Shown here: one piece after another, positions 62,406 to 63,096 of the stretch
Numbering within the stretch: position 1 is the stretch's first letter
Layout: each line of letters begins with the position of its first letter
Notes under the pieces: generated by a model
What the model saw: only the letters and a program-made list of their open reading frames with translations
Databases searched by the model: none
Told to the model about the DNA's origin: nothing
Assembly: GCA_012845835.1 (NCBI GenBank)
Contig: JABAKD010000017.1
Span: 5,258,151 to 5,322,150, forward strand
Reading direction: 5' to 3'
Origin: Undaria pinnatifida
Lineage: Eukaryota > Sar > Phaeophyceae > Laminariales > Alariaceae
DNA: 64,000 bases
Program-made: the position numbers and the translations under genes

Positions 62406-63096
62406 TTTTCAGTTTGCGTGGGTCTCTGAGGGGTTAACAGGCGATCGCTCTTGTTTCGGGCGCATTTACGCCGTTGTTTGGTCGGTGCACATGGGCTGTT
62501 TGCGGCGGAAAGTCCGAACGCGTCCGTCAGTCCATCCGTCCGTCCGTCCGTCCGTCCGTCCGTCCGTCTGATCCGACTACTGATCTTGTCCTTATACGTT
62601 TTTATCGTGTATATGAAGCGAGCTACTCAATACACTAGAGCATGAATGTCAATCCGTCCGTCCGATCCAATTGCTGGCTTGTTGCCCTTTTTGTCTTCTT
62701 GTGAACCATCCTCAGCGCGGCAGGAGCTCCAGTCCACGCATCCTATATTTTTTTTCCGTGCTGCATTTTTTTTTGTTCAAGCGCGTTTTTGTATGACACC
62801 CTCCAGGTTTTTGCTTGTTGTCTTCGTTCTTCCGCACACGTTTTTGTACTATACATCTGACGTTATGTTTTCTTGCCTTTTCTTTTTTTTCTAAACGCGT
62901 TTGTTGTGTTCTGTTTCATTCCCTGTTTTTTTTTCAAACATAAAGGAACCCCGCTTGCTCTATCGAGGAGAATCCCCAGCATGACCACTGCGGGTCGGGT
63001 TGGAGCAGCTCGCAGCTGGCGTTGTATAACGCGGGCACACGGCCGGCGTGGGGTGTCGCGCTCGTCCTGCTTTGCTTTGTGTGCTTCAACGGGCAG
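25180..63096 (+). CDS. NRF-6-like acyltransferase-3 membrane protein, 17 exons, 3'-partial
   Basis: Whole gene model, split by introns; the exons are listed separately. The joined exons give 760 in-frame codons without a stop. Order: signal peptide (about residues 1-37), Ala/Thr low-complexity linker (about 40-140), cysteine-rich NRF domain (about 189-340), a first membrane helix (about 351-372), then the acyltransferase-3 core. The core has the Arg-X10-His pair (R428, H439, in GLRVLSMLWVVLGH) and an RxxR motif (R519-R522, in YLHRLLRITP), both hallmarks of AT3 enzymes. Family members move acyl groups across or at membranes; NRF-6 in worms is linked to lipid and drug transport, but the substrate here is unknown. 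The last helices and the stop codon are missing because the gene runs past the window end. Every intron phase is compatible with its neighbour, which strongly supports one gene. No transcript evidence is available. Confidence 0.87.
25777..27522 (+). other. Intron 1
   Basis: No coding evidence. It contains a CTGTGCTG-rich stretch (about 25795-26190), a duplicated 'TGCGTTAGCTTGGTGCCAGTG' segment near 26347 and 26445, a C-run at 26578-26594, a region of ACGTTACG words (26810-26940), and a (GGCT/CTGT)n run at 27290-27425. Confidence 0.6.
27523..27648 (+). CDS. Exon 2: NRF domain, NDASSP and FDEC segment
   Basis: 42 codons, residues 200-241. VANDASSPLNLDAF corresponds to the family's 'DASGKPPSG' region, and GQIGDFDECAK to 'LGSFDECL'. 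Cysteines are at 204 and 239. Acceptor ...TGCAAG at 27522; an alternative AG at 27534 would remove four codons and also keep the frame. Donor GTATGA, phase 0. The spacing from C189 to the DAS motif (about 20 residues) fits the family. Confidence 0.82.
27690..28620 (+). repeat. Tandem array of TTAA-MITE-like units, about 9 copies
   Basis: Each approximately 100-110 bp unit: TTAACGCCTTTACTACTGGA / AACCCATTTTCGGGGAT / AAATTACTTGGAGTTAAA / 'AGGAAGAGTTTTTGGGGCTC' / TAAAAGGGAACT. The core is the TTAA-bounded MITE sequence. It lies in intron 2 of the gene. Confidence 0.88.
28988..29045 (+). CDS. Exon 3: NRF domain, central Cys segment
   Basis: 58 nt, residues 242-260 plus one base. It starts after a pyrimidine-rich TTTCTAG acceptor and reads VVLFDESSQPVMQTHHCLA (C258), then donor GTACGT in phase 1. 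Small exon, called on phase fit, good splice signals and its position between the FDEC and CVP segments. The sequence itself is only weakly diagnostic. Confidence 0.75.
29160..29405. repeat. G-rich low-complexity tract
   Basis: GGAGG/GGGGGG stretches, with a 22-base-scale G-run near 29322-29340. In intron 3; purine-rich on the + strand. Confidence 0.85.
29717..29816 (+). CDS. Exon 4: NRF domain CVPxxC motif
   Basis: 100 nt. Two leading bases complete a Gly codon from exon 3, then SISLTSSSGGIPFGGLCVPQ and ACSAEML. GLCVPQACSAE is the hallmark 'GLCVPSSCSAEDV' motif of the NRF domain (C278, C283). Donor GTGTGG, phase 2. Three decayed copies of this exon's 3' end with its flanking intron follow within 900 bp. 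Confidence 0.88.
29925..30000 (+). pseudogene. Ghost copy 1 of exon 4
   Basis: TTCGGGGGTCTC-GTGTCCCGC and the following GCGTGTTCGGTGGGTATAT reproduce the CVPQACSAEM coding stretch of exon 4 with a 1-base loss and other changes that break the frame. A matching GATCAGGCGTGGTGCG follows, like the exon 4 donor region. Not codable. Confidence 0.75.
30191..30278 (+). pseudogene. Ghost copy 2 of exon 4
   Basis: GTTTGGGGTTCTCTGTAACTG then CCGCAGGCGTGTTCATCTG align with exon 4. An in-frame TAA replaces the valine codon of the CVP motif. The flanking 'gatc...atcgtctatcgag' intron sequence also matches that after exon 4. Confidence 0.65.
30301..30484. mobile_element. CAGTGGG-type MITE, copy F1
   Basis: 184 bp flanked by TA on both sides. 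Ends CAGAGGGTACGCCGATTTAA and, at the other end, TTAAATCGTGGTGCCCACTG are inverted repeats. TA target and CAG... end suggest a Tc1/pogo-type non-autonomous element. It sits among the exon 4 ghosts in intron 4. Confidence 0.82.
30580..30710 (+). pseudogene. Ghost copy 3 of exon 4 flank
   Basis: GTATTCCGCACGTCGGTG and the later TGCAACAGATCACGATATAG / ATCATCTGTC match the exon 4 region and its downstream intron at 29826-29852. The coding part is heavily changed and interrupted by a C-run. Confidence 0.5.
31045..31250. repeat. Inverted pair of CAGCTG elements
   Basis: 31050-31115 (CAGTCCAGCTGTGAGATCAA / AGATTTCGTCGAAACTCAT) faces 31116-31245 (CCGACCTATATCCTTAATGA ... CACAGCTTGCAAAGAC ... GTCACAGCTGGAGTG), giving a palindrome about 200 bp long. 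Confidence 0.83.
31384..31548 (-). repeat. CAGCTG element, reverse copy
   Basis: TTGACCCTGGCATTAGCAGG / GGAGTCACCGACCTGTATCC / ... CACGCAGCTTGCAAGG ... CTCACAGCTGAA. Full-length-like. Confidence 0.85.
31572..31745 (-). repeat. CAGCTG element, reverse copy
   Basis: TGACCCTGTTGACCCTGGTA ... GCCGACCTATATCCTTGAAA ... CACACGCAGCTTGCGAAGAT ... CATCACAGCTG. Head to tail with the copy at 31384. Confidence 0.85.
32259..32347. mobile_element. TTAA-bounded MITE, copy E2
   Basis: 89 bp, TTAACCCTTATAGAGCCCCC ... AGTGGTGAAGGGGTTAA. TTAA at both ends. Confidence 0.85.
32422..32510. mobile_element. TTAA-bounded MITE, copy E3
   Basis: 89 bp in the opposite orientation to E2: TTAACCCCTTTACAACTGGA ... GGCTCTAAAGGGGTTAA. 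The most symmetrical copy. Confidence 0.86.
33232..33349 (+). CDS. Exon 5: end of NRF domain, GC donor
   Basis: 118 nt, residues 294-333. A long T/C tract and CGGCAG acceptor precede it. One base completes an Arg codon with the AG left from exon 4, then SWLSETVAELKTSGTAAATA and a helical EHYLNNLLEHSRLAADMQQ. Leaving in phase 0 needs the GC donor CAG/GCATGG at 33350; no GT nearby keeps the frame into exon 6. The 3' border is therefore less certain than the 5' border. Confidence 0.75.
33500..33960. repeat. (GTTGAA)n-like degenerate repeat
   Basis: GTTGAAGTTGACGTTGAAG and GATGTTGAA words recur over 33525-33725 and 33840-33935. In intron 5. Confidence 0.7.
34101..34220 (+). CDS. Exon 6: last NRF cysteines and first membrane helix
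   Basis: 40 codons, residues 334-373. GMTCGTYQKPKFGWDACAV is followed by a hydrophobic helix LGGLGLLVALVVYATC and VDLIN, matching the family's first helix between the luminal NRF domain and the cytosolic linker. Acceptor CCACCAG, donor GTAAGC, both phase 0. The following intron is the largest of the gene (8.8 kb). Confidence 0.88.
34340..34475. repeat. (TTTTTA)n hexanucleotide repeat
   Basis: ATTTTT units, perfect from about 34385 to 34455. It directly precedes a CGGCGGATGG element, where other copies have a T-run. Confidence 0.94.
34487..34705 (-). repeat. CGGCGGATGG element, long copy
   Basis: TCCTCCGGCGGATGGAGAAA, AGCTCACCACACTTCCACGT, TTTAACTCAATTGCATTCGC, GGCGATAGCGCGAGCTGCCC, ACTCCGGCAGCGCAAGCTGC. 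One of the most complete copies (about 215 bp). Confidence 0.85.
34840..34995. repeat. GGGTACCC-rich repeat, copy
   Basis: GATACCCGGATACCCCAGGG ... GATATCCGGGTACCCCAGAG ... GGGTGCGTTTAGTAGGGTAT. Related to the array at 37118. Confidence 0.75.
35001..35152 (+). mobile_element. tRNA-derived SINE, 5' half, copy A5
   Basis: Only + strand copy: CCCGGTGGCGTATCAGGTTA / TCCTCGAGCCTGGTATAGGT, box B GAGTTCAAATCCC, then body to GCGAGAGCGTGAG, where it is truncated. Confidence 0.83.
35153..36935. other. No gene; part of intron 6
   Basis: Contains the 62-bp duplication at 35494 and several moderately open frames (for example 35071-35466, 36481-36885) with no recognisable domain and no splice partners. 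Confidence 0.5.
35494..35617 (+). repeat. 62-bp direct tandem duplication
   Basis: GTTGAAAAACATATGGCAGC ... CTCTGTCGTCTCCC is repeated with one base changed (ATATGG to ATTTGG), implying recent origin. Confidence 0.94.
36938..37018 (-). tRNA. tRNA-like sequence, probably not functional
   Basis: Reverse strand: D-arm GTC...GAC, an anticodon-type loop CTTCGAG (would read TCG, Arg) on a weak stem, and a perfect T-arm GCGAG-TTCAAGC-CTCGC. The presumed acceptor strands do not pair. A tRNA pseudogene or SINE head is more likely than a working gene. Confidence 0.35.
37118..37460 (+). repeat. GGGTACCC-rich tandem array, about 3 units
   Basis: About 115-bp units: TACCCGAGTATGACCTAA, 'AAT.T.GTTTGATACCCGGGTA', CCCCAGAGT, 'GTACCCTACTCACCA.TTTAT', GCAAGGGTGTGCT. 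Confidence 0.82.
38035..38105 (+). repeat. 48-bp direct duplication
   Basis: GGGGCGGGTTGGGGATTGGA / GGATGAAAATGGGCCAAGAA and the following copy GGGGCGGGTTGGGGATGGGA / GGATGAAAAGGG. Confidence 0.85.
38140..38300 (+). repeat. GACGTGCTCCGTCC element, copy
   Basis: G-run, TGAAATTAGTTTGTGCACGG, GTAGTCGTATGACCATAGGC / CCTCGCATCCCTACTATGCC / GGGACGGAGCACGTCGG. Same layout as 5585. Confidence 0.8.
38700..39480. repeat. AT-rich stretch with two local duplications
   Basis: An approximately 90-bp segment (AAGGCGTTTTTT..., AAAAATCAACAAATTT.ATAT, TTTGATTTCC) occurs at 38762 and 38850. A 28-bp segment GGCACAAAAAAGTGTTTTTT / GTTTTTTT is repeated in tandem at 39309. Base composition differs from the surroundings. 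Confidence 0.8.
39970..40080. repeat. (CTTGTT)n-like repeat
   Basis: TTGTTCTTGTTCTTGCTCT-type units. A short stretch bounded by CCAG/GGAGCG (40090) and CCGCAG/GTAAAG (40147) downstream looks like an exon but does not fit the gene's phase chain. Confidence 0.65.
40430..40640 (+). repeat. GACCATTGACC element, copy 2
   Basis: G-run (40434-40463), TATTCATTTGTTGCTTGCC, GACCATTGACCACGCATCCC / TTTCGAAACGGAGCACCGTT, CACCTCCAACATTTGGGCGC / TCATTACAG. Confidence 0.85.
40985..41195. repeat. (TTTA)n and (GTTA)n tetranucleotide repeats
   Basis: ATTTATTTATTTGTTTATT from 40985 to 41118, then TTAGTTAGTTAG to 41190. Followed by a CGGCGGATGG fragment (41212-41245). Confidence 0.93.
41250..42230. other. No gene; repeat fragments
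   Basis: 41255-41490 shares several words in order with 48050-48180 (ACGCTAGCGTGT, GGGGCTGCTTAA, TTGTCTTACAG/TTGTTTTGCAG). 41590-41905 shares AACAATTAGCCACC and GGCAAGCAACACCGACCAGC with 3,100 and 52,670. Confidence 0.55.
42250..42925. repeat. (GTGTATGTGC)n-type satellite
   Basis: GTGCGTGTATGTGCGTGCA-type units interrupted near 42440-42510 and 42705-42790. Ends about 60 bp before exon 7. Confidence 0.92.
42988..43100 (+). CDS. Exon 7: cytosolic linker, FSVPRNL motif
   Basis: 113 nt, residues 374-410 plus two bases. It starts in phase 0 after TTGTGGCAG and ends HISKHLRAFSVPRNLN, corresponding to the family's 'L..FSl.rN...L' segment just before the acyltransferase core. Donor GTCAGT. The leftover TG and the first base of exon 8 make Trp, so the join is exact. 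Confidence 0.87.
43235..43390 (-). repeat. CAGCTG element, reverse copy
   Basis: CATCAGCCGGGGAGTCACCG / GCCTGTATCCTTTGCGAGGG ... CACGCAGCTTGCAAC ... GATCTCGCAGCTGAAGTG. Confidence 0.83.
43576..43839. mobile_element. CAGTGGG-type MITE F3 interrupted by a TTAA MITE
   Basis: Outer element: TA-flanked CAGCGAGTACTACCCGATTT at the left, TTAAGTCCCACTG at the right, and internal segments matching 57695-57876 (CCCCGTGACA.GCC, GGCATGCCGATTTGACCGCT, AATGCTCTTATC). Between GCTCTTA and TAAGTCCC lies the inner element 43708-43798. Confidence 0.78.
43708..43798. mobile_element. TTAA-bounded MITE, copy E4 (nested)
   Basis: 91 bp from TTAACGCTTTTACAACTGGA to GGGGGCGCTTTAA, inserted in the CAGTGGG-type element with TTAA at both borders. 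Confidence 0.82.
43865..44190 (+). repeat. About 90-bp tandem array, 3-4 units
   Basis: Recurring TTGACCGATGGCAATTTTCC, 'TTTA.CCTGACTGGCGCCAAA', TTAGGTTTTAGTGTGGA. Ends 50 bp before exon 8. Confidence 0.82.
44241..44340 (+). CDS. Exon 8: AT3 core start with Arg-X10-His
   Basis: 100 nt, residues 412-444. IFSVGEASDLRVFDGLRVL followed by SMLWVVLGHTLAVQ. This is the most recognisable AT3/NRF-6 segment. R428 and H439 have the 11-residue spacing of the catalytic Arg/His pair described for acyltransferase-3 proteins. Acceptor CTTGGGCAG, donor GTAAGA, phase 0. Confidence 0.93.
44375..44535 (+). repeat. GACCATTGACC element, copy 3
   Basis: GGGGAGAGGGGGGTATTTAA, then GACCATTGACCACGCATCCC / TATCGAGACGG, CCTCCAACATTTTGGCGCTC. 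Lies just after exon 8 in intron 8. Confidence 0.82.
44860..44985 (+). repeat. About 67-bp direct repeat
   Basis: GTTGAAGATTTAAGCGACAC / GAAAGCCTGCGACCACATGG / AACAGGGG at 44877 and again at 44935. Adjacent 45165-45260 repeats GTGAGGCGAA...GTGGATCAC. Confidence 0.85.
45722..45810 (+). CDS. Exon 9: AT3 luminal loop
   Basis: 89 nt, residues 445-473 plus two bases. SSIGYINPEAVVPPGG and LLSSAAGQLFFSA fit the NRF-6 loop before 'FSVDTFF'. Acceptor TTTTTTCACAG, donor GTGGGG. The leftover AG and the first G of exon 10 make Arg. A (CAACAG)n run lies just upstream in the intron. Confidence 0.88.
46232..46530 (+). repeat. Dispersed repeat, pair with 14130-14420
   Basis: CGTGCTACGATAGAGGTATT ... GGCGAAAATGGTTTATGATT / GACGGGGCTCC ... 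TGGTTCTCGTTGTGT ... GAGGAGTAGTATTA. Confidence 0.72.
46600..46700 (+). repeat. Short tandem runs (TATATAGGATTAGTC)n
   Basis: CTATACTATCTT three times, then TATATATAGGATTAGTC three times. Confidence 0.85.
46798..46985. repeat. (TGTGG)n and (TATGG)n pentanucleotide repeats
   Basis: TGGTGTGGTGTGGTG to 46850, then TATGGTATGG to about 46920, then decays. 46990-47290 continues as AACACGATACGATATT-type degenerate repeats up to exon 10. Confidence 0.92.
47308..47398 (+). CDS. Exon 10: AT3 FSVDTFFFVSGFLV helix
   Basis: 91 nt, residues 475-504. FSVDTFFFVSGFLVVYAML is a near-perfect match to the second core helix of NRF-6 proteins; it ends RRFKHDHNGTK. Acceptor GCGGCAG, donor GTCAGA, phase 0. Confidence 0.94.
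47630..47760 (+). repeat. Dispersed repeat, pair with 53985-54115
   Basis: CCGGCACTGCTCGGCACACA / CTGCCACTACTGATTGCTCC ... GAGTACTCAACCGGCACTAT / AGAGGGAC. Both copies are intronic. Confidence 0.82.
47760..47965. repeat. CCCGACCCG-rich element
   Basis: GGGTCGGATCGGGCCAGGGT / GGCCCGGTTCGACCCG then CTGACCCGGCCCGACCCGAC. Similar to 57400-57590 and 63595-63775. Confidence 0.75.
48225..48385 (+). repeat. CAGCTG element, diverged copy
   Basis: CGTCAGCTGTGAGTTCGATA, then GTTTGCAAGCTGCGTGATCA and GTTGCAAGCTGCGTGATACT, each followed by CCGGTCG.GCG; the middle part is duplicated. Confidence 0.7.
48862..49045 (-). repeat. CAGCTG element, reverse copy
   Basis: CACCCTGTTGACCCTGGTAC ... GGGATCGCCGACGTAGATCC ... 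ACGCGCGATCGGAGAGTCAC ... TTGATCTCACAGCAGAATGG. Confidence 0.82.
49538..49633 (+). CDS. Exon 11: AT3 RxxR helix
   Basis: 32 codons, residues 505-536. ARKVSLWLPFFYLHRLLRIT then PSYIFSLLIWWK. YLHRLLRITP is the family's 'YlhRylRltP' segment; R519 and R522 form the RxxR motif needed in AT3 enzymes. Acceptor ATGGTAG, donor GTGACG, phase 0. Two decayed copies of its 3' end lie 150 and 280 bp downstream. Confidence 0.9.
49782..49822 (+). pseudogene. Ghost copy 1 of exon 11 3' end
   Basis: CGTATATGTGCAGTCTGCTC then ATCTGGTGGGGGAGAAAT aligns with the exon 11 end that encodes YIFSLLIWWK. The donor is mutated and the segment is followed by the same GATATC/TTGATAT-rich sequence as the real exon. Confidence 0.72.
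49913..49958 (+). pseudogene. Ghost copy 2 of exon 11 3' end
   Basis: CTCGTGTATATGGTCAGTCG then GCTCGTCTTGTGGAAGGTGG is a second, more diverged copy of the same exon end, again with an AAGGTGG donor-like border and followed by TTGATAT-type repeats. Confidence 0.68.
50370..50480. repeat. (CTGT)n-like repeat
   Basis: TCTGTCTGCGCCTGTCTGTC-type units just upstream of exon 12. Confidence 0.88.
50541..50608 (+). CDS. Exon 12: AT3 loop with GP-W motif
   Basis: 68 nt, residues 537-558 plus two bases. LAVFMGEGPFWYRWEF and FTGVCD match the family's 'lg.GP.W.......C' loop. Acceptor TATGTAACAG, donor GTACTG. The leftover AG joins the first G of exon 13 to make Arg. Confidence 0.86.
50650..50845 (+). 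repeat. GACCATTGACC element, copy 4
   Basis: G-run at 50658-50668, GTATTCTTTTGTTGCTCGCT, GATCATTGACCACGCATCCC / TTTCGAGACGGAGCACCGTT / CCTACTCCTAG, GGGCGCTCATTACGCG. Confidence 0.86.
50945..51080. repeat. G-rich low-complexity tract
   Basis: GGGGG/GGGTGGGG stretches in intron 12. Confidence 0.8.
51500..52035 (-). repeat. Tandem GACGTGCTCCGTCC elements, 3 units with C-runs
   Basis: Units start GAAAACCCGACGTGCTCCGT (51522), GAAAACCCGACGTGCTCGAT (51688) and GAAGACCCGACGTGCTCCGT (51867), each carrying GTAGGGATGCGAGGGTCTAC / GGTC. All end in C-runs (51606, 51769, 51841-51860, 52023-52034). The array abuts exon 13. Confidence 0.87.
52142..52247 (+). CDS. Exon 13: AT3 FWWSNVLYVNN segment, GC donor
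   Basis: 106 nt, residues 560-594. FWWSNVLYVNNMVPWHRE and CFYHTWYLADDMQ match the family's 'CRKYWWTNLLYINN...C...SWYLANDMQ'. Acceptor ACAAGCAG. The family requires the protein to go straight from DDMQ to FYVLSP in exon 14, which places the donor at CAG/GCGAGA, a non-canonical GC site. Confidence 0.92.
52756..52860. mobile_element. 105-bp TA-flanked MITE
   Basis: Left TTACGGAGGACTATAGTAAA / TAGGACC and right GGTCCTATTTACTAGGGTCC / CCCGTAA are inverted repeats of about 27 bp; TA flanks both ends. Only copy seen in the window. Confidence 0.85.
53120..53410. repeat. Dispersed repeat, pair with 59370-59530
   Basis: AAAAAAAGGTATACCT.TGGCC / GGTTGAG.. ... 'TGCTGGTCGG' ... GCTGCAC.CC.CGT.GGGTGA / CTCGG. 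Followed by long C-runs at 53417-53437 and 53547-53580. Confidence 0.7.
53930..54115 (+). repeat. Dispersed repeat, pair with 47630-47760
   Basis: ACCGGCACTACTCCGCATGC / TGCCACTACTGGTTGTTCCC ... CTACTCAACCGGCACTATAG / AGGGAA. Confidence 0.82.
54683..54856 (+). CDS. Exon 14: AT3 helices after DDMQ
   Basis: 58 codons, residues 595-652. FYVLSPLLMVLYMRRTS is the conserved helix following 'DMQ'. A second helix (SLGIAATAAAILASSGAMAV) and a loop ending WVVKYSQ follow. Acceptor CCAAGCAG, donor GTAAGA, phase 0. This is the largest exon apart from exon 1. Confidence 0.92.
55204..55284 (+). CDS. Exon 15: AT3 'Y.RI.SYLMG' helix, GC donor
   Basis: 27 codons, residues 653-679. ETYTTPYFRIVSYLMGMLF and AMLWHEKQ match the family's 'y.kpw.Ri.pYl.Gi..g' helix. 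Acceptor T-run then CCGTGCAG. The donor is CAG/GCAAGA, a GC site with an otherwise consensus context, phase 0. Four decayed copies of this exon's 3' part are scattered over the next 2.8 kb. Confidence 0.9.
55404..55490 (+). pseudogene. Ghost copy 1 of exon 15
   Basis: TACTTGAGGATAGTTTTGTG then CTTGACCGGCATGCTCTTCG aligns with exon 15 (YFRIVSYLMGMLFAMLWHEK). The copy keeps much of the reading but its end is CACTCGAG instead of CAGGCAAG, so the donor is lost. It is followed directly by the 21-bp minisatellite. Confidence 0.75.
55480..55995 (+). repeat. 21-bp minisatellite, about 24 units
   Basis: Unit TACTGGTTAGACTTACCAG plus TG, with few changes. The sequence just after exon 15 (GACTTACCAGTATACTGGTC) is a diverged unit, so the array probably arose from that intron segment. 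Confidence 0.94.
56050..56120 (+). pseudogene. Ghost copy 2 of exon 15
   Basis: GGTCGGCAGCCTCTTCGCCG then TGCTGGGGCACGATAACCAG / GCGAGG aligns with the 3' half of exon 15 and keeps a GC donor. The following 'ataccagcatactggccacc' resembles the exon 15 downstream intron. The 5' half is unrecognisable. Confidence 0.72.
56160..57185 (+). repeat. About 210-bp tandem array, nearly 5 units
   Basis: Units share CTATAAACTCGTCTCGGCTG / GTCGGTGTTACCGGTGCCTT, 'CGCACTAAAGTGGGACC', CCGCACTATCACGGG and 'CTCTAGGATGAGGTCGTGAC'. Landmarks at 56345, 56557, 56761, 56972. In intron 15. Confidence 0.9.
57188..57244. repeat. 57-bp palindromic element
   Basis: GGGAATATAAGCA at the left and TGCTTATATTCCC at the right are perfect 13-bp inverted repeats around a 31-base centre. 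It breaks the last unit of the 210-bp array. Confidence 0.85.
57400..57595. repeat. CCCGACCCG-rich element
   Basis: CCGCGAGTCGGAGCAGGAGG ... GGGTCGGGTGGGATCGGGCC ... CATGACCCGACCTGACCCGC. Same family as 47760 and 63595. Confidence 0.72.
57695..57876. mobile_element. CAGTGGG-type MITE, copy F2
   Basis: 182 bp, CAGTGGGTACCCCGTTTTAA ... TTAAATCGGCGTACCCACTG. TA follows the right end; the left flank is TG. It is in the opposite orientation to F1 and abuts ghost copy 3 of exon 15. Confidence 0.85.
57879..57982 (+). pseudogene. Ghost copy 3 of exon 15
   Basis: CATGGTGTCGTGCTTGATCG / GCTTGCTCTATCGCCTTGCT matches exon 15 with a shifted frame; the end is GAAGCTGGCGAGG, so a GC-type donor border is still visible. 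It begins immediately after the CAGTGGG-type MITE at 57695. Confidence 0.72.
57985..58079 (+). pseudogene. Ghost copy 4 of exon 15
   Basis: The best preserved copy: TGTACTTCAGGATAGTGTCG / TACTTGATTGGCGTGCGCTT ... ACGAGAAGCAG/GCGAGA. It has a 4-base length change relative to exon 15 that shifts the frame, and no AG acceptor directly upstream. It retains the GC donor. It could be mistaken for an alternative exon. Confidence 0.78.
58080..58110. repeat. (TTG)n microsatellite
   Basis: About ten TTG units directly after ghost copy 4 of exon 15; a shorter one lies just before exon 16. Confidence 0.92.
58320..58400 (-). repeat. CAGCTG element, diverged variant
   Basis: CAGCTTACAAAGATGAGTAT / TGACCTGAAATTCGTCAAAC / TCACGGCTGACGTCC; closest to 2580-2665. 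Confidence 0.72.
58806..58897 (+). CDS. Exon 16: AT3 late helix
   Basis: 92 nt, residues 680-709 plus two bases. TRWPLFKLADWQRYLVLS then SSISIFLFVTFV, a membrane helix. Acceptor TGGCGTCAG. The donor was set at GG/GTACTC because the leftover GG plus the first G of exon 17 makes Gly and keeps the frame; reading on instead meets a TGA 20 bases later. Confidence 0.84.
58965..59098 (+). repeat. CAGCTG element, copy
   Basis: GGCTTCAGCTGTTTGAGAGA ... TTTGCAAGCTCAGTTTGATA / CTTCGATCGATCGCGTGTGT ... GACAGGTCGGTGGCTCCCTG. It begins 70 bp after exon 16. Confidence 0.82.
59370..59530. repeat. Dispersed repeat, pair with 53120-53410
   Basis: AAAAAAAGGTATACCTGGCC / GGTTGAGGGGCTCAAGTG ... GCTGCACCCCTCGTGTGGGA / TGACTCGGCG. 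Confidence 0.7.
59565..59799. mobile_element. 235-bp element with perfect 32-bp terminal inverted repeats
   Basis: Left end starts GTATACCGTATTCTAC and right end finishes GTAGAATACGGTATAC; the match continues to 32 bp without mismatch. Inside, an ATACCACACCCCCCACAG / GATAC unit is repeated and paired with GGTGTG words. No coding capacity. Confidence 0.88.
60000..60082 (+). repeat. AGATCATC-rich repeat
   Basis: CAGATCACGATGTAGATCAT / TCAGATCGTCTGCAGATCAT / CTACAGATCATCTACAG, similar to the intron segments following exon 4 and its ghosts (29826, 30130, 30690). Confidence 0.7.
60572..60636 (+). pseudogene. Ghost copy of exon 16 3' end
   Basis: CCTCAGTCTCCAATCTTGCT / CTTCCTTCACCTTCGTAGGG / TATTCCGGTTTACCAGCGAG aligns with the exon 16 end (SSISIFLFVTFV and its donor). 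A TAG replaces the GTCGGG border, so it cannot serve as an exon in the same frame. Confidence 0.72.
60640..61435. other. No gene; part of intron 16
   Basis: T-runs at 60897-60912 and 60946-60960; short open frames only. Confidence 0.5.
61440..62130. repeat. Mosaic of known repeats
   Basis: 61440-61595 matches 15940-16080 (GTGTACGAGATGTCTTCGAA / CTGCAACGCA). 61855-61955 and 62036-62130 are diverged TTAA-MITE copies (ACTTGAATTTAGTATAGGGA / GGG). The part between resembles 14,160-14,330. Confidence 0.72.
62345..62410. repeat. (CGT)n, (TG)n and T-run
   Basis: CGTCGTCGTCATCGTCGTCG, then TGTGTGTGTGTG, then about 20 T. Confidence 0.92.
62520..62570. repeat. (CCGT)n tetranucleotide repeat
   Basis: CCGTCCGTCCGTCCGTCCGT, about nine units; a shorter run lies at 62652-62666. 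Confidence 0.92.
62946..63096 (+). CDS. Exon 17: AT3 RPAWG helix, last exon seen
   Basis: 151 nt, residues 711-760. An acidic, Cys-containing luminal loop is followed by ALYNAGTRPAWGVALVLL and CFVCFNGQ, matching the family's 'al.ra.RplWalglawlifaC..G.GG'. Acceptor ACATAAAG after a T-rich tract, donor GTGTGA, phase 0. I found no matching next exon ('...LTYCAYLVHP') before the window ends. Confidence 0.9.
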
